A stretch of 64,000 bases of DNA from Xestospongia muta (GCA_963693285.1 OY848925.1:3822932-3886931), one strand, 5' to 3'; positions 37,301-49,359 are shown, counted from the stretch's first letter. Numbers and translations: made by a program. The notes: generated by a model from the letters alone, not told the origin.

Positions 37301-40300
37301 ATGATAGTGGTTTTGAAGCAGGTAGCCTCTTTTTCAGAAGTGGTTCATTTTGTCTTGTGTCAATAATGTGTACTGGTTCTTTAGTCTCACATACAAGACC
37401 CATTTGAGAGACTACTTTTGGCGAATAATGACTTGAAGCTGTTTCTTTTCTTTTTGTTTGCACATCAAATATAGGCCATGGATTATACTCTTCATTTGGT
37501 CCTAGTCTTTCATTAGATGGTGGCTGTATTGATGATATTGATGGTTTTAACCGTAGTTCACTTTGAACTTTTGATACTTTTGTTTCCATTGTTATACTCT
37601 GACTTTGAAATAAAGCCATTATTTCTAAACAATTAAATGACAATTACATTAATAAAGATATTCATTTAAAAATTTACCATTGCATTGTCGGTTTTTACGA
37701 ATTTTATGAAGTAGACTTATAACTTTGGAATATTTATTTTTAAGGCAATCTGGAACAACAAAGGCACTATTACATAGGCACCAGGTAATAAATTCTCTCC
37801 AACACCATTTTGGTTTATCCATTGTAGCTTCAGACATCATCAGAACTAAAGGATTACCAACAGCTACAACTAGAGATCTTGCTCTTGTAATTGCTGTGTT
37901 AAATACAGCAGGATGACAGAAACTCTTTAGTAAGTCAAATGGTCTTCCAGATGACTCTAAACTCTCTGAAGCACTAATGAGCAAAAGTGAATACTCTTGA
38001 CCTACATGGATGTTTTTAATAATTAAAAAAACACTAAATTTGACTAAATTAACCTTGCATTTGATAGCTAGTACAAAAATTAACCCCCCTTAAACACTCA
38101 TAGTCTCTAGTTTCATAAATTCCTCTGCGAATACAATTGGCCTATGAAAGATACATGCAATTTTTTGAGAATGAATTATGTGCCACATTACCTGATTTAA
38201 ACTAGCTGTCATAATACAGACATCTTCAATGTCCCATCCTTCATACTTTAATAATTCATTTACTTCATGAAGAATTAATGAGGCTTCATATGGATTTTCT
38301 GGATTAATAGGAATGTCATTATCAAAACTAGAACAAATAAATTTAAGAGGATATGAGCAAGCAGGATGACATTCAGTAACAGCTCGTGGTACTAAAGCTG
38401 ATTTATAGAACAAAGTTGAAGGTAGTTCCAGAAGATCAGGATGACAACGATAATTACATGTTAATGAGACAGCATAGTTGAGTGCTGAGCCACCAAATCT
38501 CTCATATTGATTGTGTAGTCTCTCAAGTAATGACACTCCTAAACCATACTGTTGAGGCCCATCACCAAGTACAACAAGTTTGGGACCAACCTAATATAAT
38601 TATTAAAATTTCACAATTATGAATAAAACATTCAATTATTATCCACTTACCTGTTGACTGTCACCAGCTATTATAATACGTGTATCTTTATTTGCCATAA
38701 GAAGTGGCGCAATAGTCTCTGGTTCTCTTGTTTGCGCTCCTTCATCAATGAGAATATGTGTAAAATAATCTTTAGGAACAGTTCCAGACATTCTCAATGC
38801 ACCACCACATGTAGTAACAATTACAAGATACTGCTTACTTCGGTATTTCTCGAAATGTTCTTTAAAGTCAAAAGCATTAACAACATACCTATCTTCCCTC
38901 AGCTTAGCTTGGCGACGTTGACTGGTAACACGAATAACTTCAACATCCCATGGATTTTGTTTATCTTTAATCATTTTCATAAAGTAGTCATTCATGAAGA
39001 TATCAGCAGAGTCTTGTTGATAACAACAAATAAGAATACGACCTGCTATATGTTTGTCTTTACAGTTATGAATAACATATTCTGTGGCAACAGCTAAGAG
39101 ACGAGTCTTGCCACAACCAAATGGACCAGGTATTAAAACAGGAGCTGATGGTCGACTAAAGAGCATTGTTTGAAGACCATGAAATTGATCGCTTTCCAAT
39201 TCAAGTTGAGGGTATGTTGGTTTTGGTACCCGACTGAGGTCAAGGTCTTCACTGAAGTCTTCTTGAGTAGGAACAATTCTTTTTAAGGCATTGTCATCTA
39301 TTCGACTGACGACAATATTTAAATCATTAAAATAGGAGTGCTTAACTTCAAACCTTACAGCTAGAATTAAACCATTCAATTTAGCAAGAAAAATCTCTGC
39401 ATTTCTATCATCAAATCCAATGTACAACTTTTCATTAACTGTATTGTAATTGCAGCTCAGTAACATAGCTGTGCATTTAATGAAAGCCTTATCAGGTCTT
39501 GTAATATTTGCATGACTACTGGCCTGGAGAGCATATGCTATTTGACTTGTACTCATTCCCTCAATGTAAGCATATAAGCTGTAGTCTTCAATAGGTTTTC
39601 TGTGTGATGATGGGATGTCTTGTTTCGTAATAGTAACAACTCTGTATTGACCATCACATCTATAAGAGTATGCATGTTATTATAGAGACTATATAATAAA
39701 TGACATACTTTGCTTTGAGGACTTCAACATGTTCTTCTTCTTCATAATAAAGCAAAGCTCTATATTTTCGTCTGTAGTTTTCCAAAGTAACTGGCAGCAT
39801 CATGTCTTCTTCGGGTGGAGGATGTTTCTGTCTCTCCCAATATGTATCCCAAACTGGAAAAGTCTGTGGTGAATGCTGGACAGTGTGATGACTGGGTTGG
39901 CTGGAGTTCACTTTGGCTAGTGATGATGTGGCCTGCAATAAGACGGTATTTTCCTAATAATTGATATTAATAATATTCATGACAGGATATAATATGCAAT
40001 GAATATTCGTAGTGTCTATTCGTCCAGCAGGAAATGTATACTTTGTTGTATAAAGGTTTAGGGGGTGGGGATCAGTTTAATACACAACAAAGTATACATT
40101 TCCTGCCGGACGAATAGACACTGCTATGAATATTGGCAATATTAAACAAGATGACAGTATACTTACTTGAAGTTTTGAATATTTTGGCAATTTAACAATA
40201 TCTGGCTCTAGTCTTCTATAGCTAGCAGAAGTGTTCACACGAACATCACTATCAAAAGAACTGTGCTGCAGCTGTCTTTGTCTTCCTCCAGGTGGATACC

Positions 40301-40607
40301 GTTCATCTCTTAAAAGTGTATTCCAAACATTTTTCTCGGCTTCACTATGAGCATAAGTACATTTTGGATAGAACCTACATGTGCCACCATCATAGCATTT
40401 TCGAAAAAATCTTGGAGGACGGAACTCAACTGGCATAGGTCTGATTTTGACCAAAGTACCACAATCTTCAGTTACTAGTACATTCTCGTGTTGTCTGTGC
40501 TCTAGTTTTGACCTGCACTTCAATATTAACAGTGAAACATCACTAGGATTCCTTTCGTGGCAGCGGCGACAAACTGCAGTTGATATTTGTCTCGGACTAG
40601 TAGCCAT
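28357..40607 (-). CDS. HELZ2-like multi-helicase with CCCH finger and RNB nuclease domain
   Basis: Exons: 40167..40607, 39709..39932, 38651..39659, 38192..38590, 38054..38141, 37678..38001, 36900..37624, 36622..36851, 35528..36572, 35044..35478, 34911..34995, 31063..34813, 30863..31011, 30671..30826, 30506..30625, 30102..30456, 29708..30053, 29220..29456, 29003..29171, 28720..28899, 28500..28583 (or read on to a TGA at 28357). An in-frame TGA 15 nt upstream fixes the ATG. Residues: CCCH finger 71-87; UPF1-type SF1 helicase A (Walker A GPFGCGKT ~400, DEGAQ, GDSQQ); disordered basic linker 829-1070; helicase B (GSFGTGKT ~1346, DEGAQ); RNB domain (DPPDSINIDD ~2077, SPIRRYFD ~2438); helicase C (GPPGTGKS ~3017, DECG, GDHKQLQP, QYRM). 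This is the HELZ2 domain set with one extra helicase. The RNB position normally held by the second catalytic Asp is Asn. By family it should be an RNA helicase/3'-5' exoribonuclease, cytosolic or nuclear. Confidence 0.85.
31012..31062 (-). other. 51-nt frame-preserving intron
   Basis: GTATGA...TTATAG between the 3.75-kb RNB exon and the next. Its length is a multiple of three and it contains no stop, so retention would add 17 mostly hydrophobic residues and keep the frame. Confidence 0.6.
40011..40122. mobile_element. 112-bp foldback (MITE-like) element in helicase intron 1
   Basis: Arms 40011-40050 and 40081-40122 are inverted repeats of about 40 nt ('agtgtctattcgtcc' against 'ggacgaatagacact') with one clear mismatch plus a small end difference, around a 30-nt G-rich loop. 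The duplicated 5' fragment of this gene at 44930-45510 lacks it at the matching place (about 45040). Confidence 0.8.
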
Positions 40608-41002
40608 TGCCAGAGAAACTCACGCATTTATTTGTAACCCCTTTTTAGCGGCTCACGCGTCATACATCACGTGATAAACATCCGTCTATATCCAGCACAT
40701 ATCCAGCATGTGTCGGCAAACAGACAAAGAAACACTTCTTGTGGCACTTACTAGACTCCAGTTGTATAGGTAAGCCTTAAAGTTAGTTTCATTAACACTT
40801 GTTTTTTGTAATATGAAGTGTTACAAATTTATATGACATGATGACTGATGTATTACTACAATATGTATGATTTAGTCTTTATTATAATAGCTAATCAGAG
40901 TTCATAAGTGTTTCCTAGTTACAGAAGTGACATGTATAATTCACAGGTGAGTGTGTAAGTTTTGGTAATGTTCATGATAAATGAAGCCACATAGAACAGA
41001 TA
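40608..41002. promoter_or_regulatory. Upstream region of the helicase gene
   Basis: A 395-bp spacer between the helicase ATG and the next relic. It contains the ten-base palindrome 'atcacgtgat' (40666-40675), an E-box (CACGTG) 60 bp upstream of the ATG, plus a CACGCG 11 bp nearer. It is a candidate promoter by position only. Confidence 0.4.
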
Positions 41003-42090
41003 CTTCACTGAATCAAACTGATTTCAATATTGGTGTGATTGCTGTCATTCTCTTTAAAACAAGCACCACAAAATAGAGGTTCTCCTTGCACAATCTTTGA
41101 TTTACATAGGTTGCTATCCTGTCCCGATGGCTTTGATAATGTTGTTAGTATTTCTCTTCGCTTTTTTGTAGATAAGAACGTTGTTTGTTTGTCTTCCCTT
41201 TTTTGTAAAAAAGAATGTTGTTTGCCTTTCACTGTTTGCATTTGGCGAGATGTTCTTAACAGGAAGTATATTGTCACTGTCTTTGAGTGCATTGCTATAG
41301 CTGCTTACACATGTTTATTGACTGCCTGTATAGCATTTACTGTATTGCAATCTCTAATTGCCATTTCTAATGAATGTACTTTCAATAACAGTGATGCTTT
41401 TGCTGTCTCCAGGTCTGTTTTCTTCCTTTTTGAAGAGAGTAACATTAGAAAAGTATAAATAATCAGTGTCTGATGATGTTCTTTCATTTGAGACAAAGTG
41501 GTCGCTGGTATTCATATGTACTAAATGTACATGTTTACATATAGTAGCATCTAGAGTAGCATCCAAACATGTACATGTGTAAGCACGTGGACAAATTTGG
41601 CATTCATGGCATATAACTTTACAATCACAGCTTTCCTCTAACTTTTCAACAGCATAATGTGTATCTTGTACATTCTGAGAGTTAACATTCTATTTCTTGT
41701 TATTTATATGTGTAATTGAAGTTGATGATAGTTTGTTGGCTGATTGATGGTGCTACATGATTTCACATATCATGTGACTGTTTTTCCCATTTCCAACTTC
41801 ATCATCCTTTCAAATGCCGTGTTTCTTGCTATTTCAATAAAGGCTACAAGAAGACTATCCACACATCTATTCTGTTTATGATGTAAGTATACTATCTTTA
41901 AAACTCTATGAAAAGCCTCTAAAAACACATATGTATTTACAGTGGATCCCACTCTATAGCAAGTAGCCCAATCATGTAACCTTGTACAATAGTTTGGGTT
42001 AAAATAAACATGAAATCTCTCGTGATTGTTAAAAATATAAGTTAAAAATTCTTGTAATAAAGTACGAAACATAGCCTCCTCACATTCCAT
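41003..42090 (-). pseudogene. ZSWIM/MULE-like transposase-derived protein, C-terminal half
   Basis: From 42090 downward: NTYVFLEAFHRVLKIVYLHH followed by KQNRCVDSLL, typical of the post-catalytic region of ZSWIM3/MULE-like proteins. Then a SWIM zinc finger (CTCLDATLDATICKHVH, pattern CxC...CxH, near 41590-41530), preceded by a Cys-rich run. A tail with FLSTKKRREILTTLSKPSGQ and LFCGACFKE follows (41200-41030). The order is right but several frame changes separate the blocks, and the N-terminal half is absent. SWIM and MULE-derived proteins descend from Mutator-type DNA transposases. I take it as a relic. Confidence 0.65.
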
Positions 42091-43088
42091 AATTAATTGA
42101 CCTGTAACTACTATTTATGTCTTGTCTTACACACGTTCACTTCACCTTGTGATACCACCTTGACACTGCTTGATAGTCGTTTTGGCAAAATTTTGCAAAA
42201 AACTGAGAACCTAAGCTAAAGACTTTTCTATTATATAATTGGATAAAAGTATATATGTGTTTGTGTATTATTTTATAGCACCTTCGATGCTTCATAGCAG
42301 AGAATATTCATGTATGGAAGTATAACCTGAAATGTTTATGTTTAGCAATAATCATTAGCTGTATACAGTACCTAATGTGTAAGATAGGCTGCTGTGGATA
42401 GACATTGAATGTCACAAACCTTGATACGTGAGTAAATAGTTTCACCTAATGAAGTAGTGTTACACATAGTTAATGTGTTAGATCTCTCACAATACATACC
42501 TTTATTTAATTTATAAAACAGCATGAATGGGTAACTGTACTAACTGGAATTACCGTGATTGTACCAGTGGTATCTTATGGACATGGTTATATTGATAGTA
42601 TACATACAGAGCTGTCATTGATGTAGAACCACTGACTGTTGTCACATTTAGAACTAATGAAGCAAGTATAATGCCTTCCAACTGGTAAATAATTGATCAC
42701 CCTTGTGAGTCTGTAGACTGTAGTAGCTGTTGCCTACTTTCAAAGTTGTTTGCTAAATTGATAATAATCAATTTCGTTTTATTTTGTATTATATATATGA
42801 AATGTACCTGCACTTGGACAGTTGGGAAGGCAGTGCTAAGATATAATGTATATAAAGTAATGATGTGTGTACATGTATATCTAACTGTGTTAAATTAGTT
42901 GATTTTTTAGTAATATGAATGCAAAGAAACTCTGGATATCTCGATATCTCTAATGATTTTGTACACTCTTCATGACTTCCACATCTATAATATATATTAA
43001 ATCACTATATACATGAGCTGGATAAATACATCTATCAGACATACCCTCCACATGTGTAATCATGATTGCCTTCACAGGTTGTCTGTTC
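42091..43088. other. No gene recognised
   Basis: About 1 kb of AT-rich sequence between the SWIM relic and the USP-like fragment. I saw no C-terminal USP exons here (no His-box such as GHY) and no repeats. Confidence 0.5.
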
Positions 43089-43886
43089 ATCAATTACTAA
43101 ACCTTGCAAGTGGAGATTCTTCTTTTCCTTCATATATTACAACGAATGTACAGTTAATTGATTTGCTTATGTTTACTTTAAGTTCCAAAACACTTGATGA
43201 TTGTAGTATATCACATTTATAGCCACATTTGTTACATAGTACTAATATATTTAGTAATAATACCAATACATGTATGCAAATAAGTTACCTCGACGACAGT
43301 TCTGTTAATTTATCCATGAAATAAATAAAGTACTCATGAGCATCCTGATATTCACCAGAATGAAATGATTGACGAACCACTGTTGTGGTTAACAATTTTA
43401 TATGTTTTAATCCTTTTTATTATCTTACTTTGTAGACTTTGAATGATCATGTAACAAGAAATAACTGTTTGTGACTTGTGAGCTGTTGTACTTATATGAA
43501 GTACACAATGAACAAAGATATTTATACGGACATAACTCTGAGTATACTGAAATGTTCATTACTATGAAATTCTAGCTGTTAAATATATGTTTGTTTTATT
43601 TGTTATACTGATGTTGCTACAGATCTTATTGTATATGTTTCTTACCTGACTTCATACATTTCTCATGTACATCGTGTTCTTCATTTATTTCCTCTGAAGT
43701 AGACAGAAAAACAGAAAGATTCAGAAGGCACTGAATTACACTGCTAGTATAGCAAATGTTTGCTGAAGTTGTTATCCCTGGTGGCAATAATGCCTCAAAA
43801 TTGTACAAAGAATTGTTTTCCATTTTTCTTAAAGAAAAACGTGAATACAAGCGTTCATAACATTCTGCGCATGCATAGTCTGCCAA
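43089..43886 (-). pseudogene. USP-type deubiquitinase fragment
   Basis: Exon 43646..43886 starts with an ATG and contains PPGITTSANICYTSSVIQCL, aligning with the USP catalytic Cys box (GLxNxGNTCYxNSxxQxL), with the nucleophile Cys kept but the Gly-Asn-Thr part changed. Exon 43289..43412 joins in phase and has FHSGEYQDAHEYFIYFMDKL, the USP 'QQDAHEF' block. A third block (about 43089-43243) has CNKCGYKCDILQ, like the USP zinc ribbon, but I could not join it in frame. The catalytic His/Asp region is missing. By family it would cleave ubiquitin chains. The fragment is probably dead or at best partial. Confidence 0.65.
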
Positions 43887-44829
43887 CGTGGTGAATGAGG
43901 GTTAAAAATTTATGAATAACTTTCTCCGGCTAATGGCATTACTTGGACTGCCATACGCCATTTTCAGTGTAATTACTGCGTAAGTTGAAGATCGTACAAT
44001 TATAAACGCTAAATTGATTATGAATATAATCTTCCGTACGAAGAATGTCACACTATCGTTCCTGGAGAAAACCTATCTCCCAGTAAGACTGTCTTCTTAG
44101 TGTCACGTTCCTTCTTGGGCATTCAGTTGTGAATACTCAGGTTTATTTCTCTAATCCTTCTTATAAACTTAAAGTGCTGACTATTGCTGTACTGTCATAT
44201 TATAATGTACACTATACGTTTATATACAGGTATATATGAAGGTACATTGTCTGTTTTACTATCCTGTCATGTGATAGGTGGGCCAAACAATCAAGAATTA
44301 ATTACTAAGTATCTAATTACATTACTGATGTCAGAGTATTATCAGACAGTCACTACCCTCATGAGCATCTGACCATATAGTGACAACCTTATAGGTAAGA
44401 CATGTTGTACTAACATACTGGCTAATAGTTTGTATGTTTACAGCAATGAGGTCACTGTACAAGATTATTCATTGCTTACAGGAAATATCATAGCCAGCCT
44501 TAAAATCATGAATGCTGGAGAGGGTGGGGCTAAGTTTGCAGGTGGTGATTCAAAATGGCTAAACATATATTTTCAATGTCTTTACAATCACCTACTTCAG
44601 TAGCTCAGAGGGGGTACCTTCAACCACAGACAACATGGTATGCCATATCAATTTCTTTAGCAAGTGTTAAATGTCTTTTACTCTATACATCTATTTGTTA
44701 ATTTAGTTTTACAGAGACTGATGTGTTCTGTTGGAGATGTGATAGCTTCTTCACTCTCAGATGGATCAGTTATGGTGTGTTCATGTATTTATAGTCAAAT
44801 ATAGTACATAGTACAAAAAATATGAGGTC
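43887..44829. other. No gene recognised
   Basis: Mixed-composition sequence with a few short plus-strand frames (for example 44184-44372) that match nothing I know. It could include the USP fragment's promoter. Confidence 0.4.
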
Positions 44830-45510
44830 AAACCCCACCCCCAAAGTTTCCACTGTCTTATGATCTCTTTTGGTATTTGACTTTGCTTGTCTCATAGTTA
44901 ATATACCTCATTAGGATTATAGGTTGATTTTAGAAACGTCTGTGGTAGATGCTTGACAGTGTGATGACTAAATTGGCTGGCAATGAGGTGGGCTGAATAA
45001 GAGGGTATTGCCCTAATAATTGTTATTAATAATATTCATGAATCATGAATATTGGTAACATCAAACAATACAGTATATACTTACTTGAAGTTTTGAATAT
45101 TTTGGCAATTTAACAATATCTGGCTCTTGTCTTCTATAGCTAGCAGAAGCATCAACACAAATGCTACTATCAAAAGAACTGTGCTGGTGTGATCTTTGTC
45201 TTTCTCTAGGTGGATATCATTCATCTGTTAAAAGTGTATTCCAAACACTTTCAGCCTCACTATGAACATTAGTACATTTTGGATAGAACCTACAGGTGCT
45301 TCCATCGTAACATTTTCGAAAAAATCTTGGAGGCTGGAACTTATATTTCTGGCATAGGTCTGATTTTGACCAAAGTACCACAATCTTCAGTTACTAGTAC
45401 TTTGTCGTCATTAATGTGCTCACGTTTTGATCTGCACTTTAATATTAACAGTAAAACATCACTAGGACTTCTTTTGTAGCAGCGGTGACAAACTGCAGTT
45501 GCATGCTATT
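44830..45510 (-). pseudogene. Duplicated 5' end of the helicase gene
   Basis: 45070-45510 copies exon 1 (CCCH finger) and its donor from 40160-40610. 44935-45060 copies intron 1 and the start of exon 2. 44830-44935 resembles part of the linker exon 7 (about 37150-37240). An in-frame TGA replaces an Arg codon after the finger, and small indels occur, so it is not coding. Intron sequence is kept, so this is a DNA-level copy with internal deletions. Confidence 0.85.
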
Positions 45511-46984
45511 TTTCTTCGACCGACATACGCCATTTTCAATGTAATTATTGTGTCTCAGTTATTGTGTCTCAGAAATACTGGGATCCATGGCAACACGAAG
45601 AGTTCAGTATGAAAGGCACATGATATGCTCGGCATGAATATTGTAGACAAGATAATACTCATCCTGCATGTAAATATTTTGGTACAACTACAGCGACTAT
45701 ATAATCAGCAATGTCTATGGAAGACTATAGTTAGAGAATGTTAGAATTATAAGCTAAAGAGAAGGTTCAAGGACCACCAGTTGGTCACATAGTCTCAATA
45801 GCAGGTGTAACGCTGGCGTTTAGGCTGTATGTGTGCCCAGCCATTTAAAATTGGATGGCCTGATTTTTAAACTAGCCCCATGTAAGTAAAATTGTTATAC
45901 ATTATTTTAACTACTCACTTTTAAGGACAAAGTTTTATGTTAGGTATAACTCAACTTTGGTTGATTTCTACCATTAGTTTGATCATGTTAAAAGAATTGC
46001 GTGTGTGTATGATGCATACATACATTCATACAACAAAAGAAGTTCATACTTCAAAAAAATTAACTTATACCTTAGACCCTAAAATCTAAACCTTTAATTT
46101 GAACATATCTTGTATTTATTTCACATTAGAGTGTGATTCCTGTGACATATGTCAATCACTACATTTTTATACTACTTACTTAAATATAATGCGCTTAAAA
46201 TTATAAACTTATCTGTGGCACATTACTACCTGTACACAAAACTCTAAATGACATGTTATAGATGTGGGAAAGGATGACATACCTCATGCAACTGCTGATT
46301 TAAACAAGCCAATTTTTTAGCTATGGCTGCATTCCAAATAGTTTCAATGATTCCCAAATGTCTGGCTGGACTGCCCTGTTGATTAAGGTTTCTCTTGAAC
46401 AAAACAAGATTGATTTTGTCTTCAACTAAATCATTTATTAAGAATTCAATAGTTTCCTCCACTATTGATCTCAGAAAGTTGTTTTATAGGTATAGGTTTG
46501 TGGTCATGTGGTTTCTTATAACTAGGGACAGTAAGGTAAATGGTTGTAAGTTGTATTTGCATGAAGTTCATTATTTTTCTAGCAATATTCAGTGTTAATG
46601 TTAAGAATTTTATTGTTGTGTAAAGTGTCCATCTCAGAACTAGATCATTGCACATCTCATTTACTTGACAATGTTTAAAATCAATGCCTTATCACTACTA
46701 AGTAGAAATATGAAAACAGGTGAACAATAGTATGGTTTTATCCAATATCAGGATGCGTTACTTTATGAGGATATGCATAAAAGGATTGGAAATAGTATTC
46801 CCCCTTCCATCTCTTTCTCTACACCACTTAAAATGTTTGGCTTTACTGGTTGGTATAAAGAATAGTTACTTATCTATCATAAATTGACTACCAATTAAAT
46901 AATAGAATAGTTGATAATTGAAATTCTATATTCGTTATTATTAGTTGTTTTTTCGGTTATAAATTATTATTTGATGTTTGTCAC
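45511..46984. other. No gene recognised
   Basis: Spacer between the helicase 5' relic and duplication copy B. The small minus-strand frame at 46256-46462 looks protein-like (IIETIWNAAIAKKLACLNQQ) but has no partner exons and no family I recognise. Confidence 0.4.
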
Positions 46985-48788
46985 ATTATAATAATTTTTA
47001 AAATCAAAATCACACATGATAATAAAATAGCTTTGTCAATATCTATCAAGTTTTACTCATAATTATATTGTTTATGCTACTAAGAAGAAATTTTAGTAGA
47101 AACCAAACGTTTTAGCACCTGTTGGCTTGCTTTGTCAGTCAGTGGTATAGTAAAAAATGCATATTCAGTCTGCAGGAAGAACAAATATATATAAATAATT
47201 GTAAAATAGATTGCATAAAATATATAATATGATCAGATGAAAGTTAGATAATGTAACAGAACATAATGGCAAAAAAATTACTACACTAAAAAGTTGATAC
47301 ATGCAGTCATAGTATAGTATATCTATAAATATGTAGAGTTGGAAAAAATGAACTTGTTAAAAGTTAGAATATGTAGCAATTCAATGAAGAAATAAAATAT
47401 TGATGAAAGGATATTAGTGTTATTACCAGGTGAAGAAAGCATTTGTACCTCAGTGGACTTTTACAGTAGATACAAAGATAATAGAAATGAGGATAAGGTT
47501 TTTTCATGGTTTAGGGAGTGTTGTTTGTACATGGCAGAATTTTATATAACTATACTAATATTACAAAATTATAATACAAAATATTGCTGTACTTTGTAAT
47601 TTTATGTACATTATTTAGATAAATTGAATATCTCAATGTTAATAACTTACCCTTATTATCATACCTGTGGTTGATGTGCATGAGTGGTTATTATATGATA
47701 TGATGTCATAGGTAGTAAAGACTTTACATTATTAGCCATACTTCAATCACAGTATCACACCTATCACACATTATTAATATAAAATACTTCATCCAAATGC
47801 ATGAAGTGTCTTAAATTATAAGACCTGCTAGTGAACCACTGTTTCTAAATGACCCTATATACTTACTACAACTTGAGCATAGGACAGAAGCAGGGCTGGG
47901 AGTTTAGGCCTAATTACAGTTCAACACATTTGGCTCACCTGTATGTCTCTCCAACTGCCATTAGTCTATGTTATTGATATTTTTCTTCTTTAAGTTTGTA
48001 TATGCAGCTCCATGTATTCATGCTACTAGGAGAGGATGTGTGGCAGATAATGATAGATTCAACCACTTAGTTAGCCCTAGTGCATTCTTATAATGCTAGG
48101 GTAACCAGACAGAGACTTAAATAATTCCAGTCATGTGTATTATATATTCATCTTTTATCCTTCAATAAGAAACATTCGACTCAATACTTAAAAGTAATTT
48201 ACCAAAACTTTGATATTGGTAGGAGCTAGCTTAAGATTTCATGTCAAATTTTAACTCACTAGATAGTCATAACATCTTGCTATTAGCTTTTAGGTGAGCT
48301 CCACTACGCCACCAAATTATGTATGTAAAGATTGTGGTTTTGAAAGTAAGTTAAATTTGGTTTGTTGTTGGGTCTGACTTTCCGTTTGATTATTTTGATT
48401 GGTCAGACAATATTTCAATTATCATCAGAATGCAAGCAAAACTAAAATTTTGTATATACAATACTTCACTCTGCCTCCACAAACTCAGACAGCACAGTAG
48501 CTCTAATTGCAACTTTCTGTGGTTTGAAGATACTGCTGTATAGATAGCAGACGCCTAAATTGCATTTTTCTAATCTGATGAGCTAACTAACAATAATTAA
48601 TGTCTCCATTTTATCAAGCATTGCTTGCTTTATTGATGCATCTCTCACTAAATAAAAGCTGGAAGACTTTCACTGATTAGACTAGAGACAAGACAACAAA
48701 CAATATGACACTGAAGTATAGTACTCATTTTAATAACTGAGGAATAAGTTCCTAAAACAACAGTGAAAATTAACAAACCATAATGTAA
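46985..48788. other. Non-coding part of duplication copy B
   Basis: Paralogous to 11925-14380. The plus-strand frame at 47417-47599 is not supported by its copy A counterpart. No gene recognised. Confidence 0.5.
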
Positions 48789-49359
48789 ACGCTGTGGCTA
48801 ACCTACCGGTACCCGGACCGAAACTTTTTTTCTTATATTACCGGTAACGAAGAATAAATGGTTAAATATGACCGTTGCCTAGCAACATTGGTGCATGTGA
48901 TTGAGATTTGCTGTATCTTTTAATGTTGGTGATCTATTCTACAGTTTTGCAGAACTGGAGACCAAACTGAACGATTATAAATCGGTAGAATATGTGGAAT
49001 TTTGAAACGAGACGCAAGAACTATTATAGCGGCAAATAAAAGGTTAGAAAAAGAACTCAAGACCGAACTTAGATATTACGAGATAAAGTACTGCTGTATA
49101 CACGGAGGGCAGTCCTTCAAGGCTACAAGAAAGGGGATTAGATTAACTTAGTAAGGGCAATTGTCACATCTGCTGATGATAATGATTTTTATTCACAGTA
49201 CATTTAAACGTGACTGCCCAGCACACATTACCCTTCGTATTAATGTAAGTAGTACTGCCTTAGAAGTGAAGAGTGTTTCAACTGAGCATAACCACGAAAT
49301 ATTACAGGTAAGCGTTGGAATGGTGTCAGTTTTAACATGACTTGTGGTAATATAAAATG
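48789..49359 (+). pseudogene. Inserted ZSWIM/MULE-like N-terminal exons
   Basis: This block interrupts the copy A/copy B alignment (junctions at 'ccataatgtaaa' and 'gtagtattacattaaa'). It holds a plus-strand exon with a one-base deletion, then ELRYYEIKYCCIHGGQSFK up to about 49140. A second exon, about 49200..49309, has CPAHITLRINVSS and EHNHEILQ with a GTAAGC donor. These are the typical N-terminal blocks of ZSWIM3-like/MULE-derived proteins. The intron between them is retained, so it moved as DNA. Confidence 0.7.

Noticed and set aside
38654..39097. 147-residue plus-strand frame
   Set aside because: Antisense shadow of helicase exon 3, whose motifs are clear on the minus strand.
41039..41458. 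139-residue plus-strand frame
   Set aside because: Antisense shadow of the SWIM-type relic tail; no domain of its own.
45279..45479. 66-residue plus-strand frame
   Set aside because: Antisense of the duplicated helicase exon 1.
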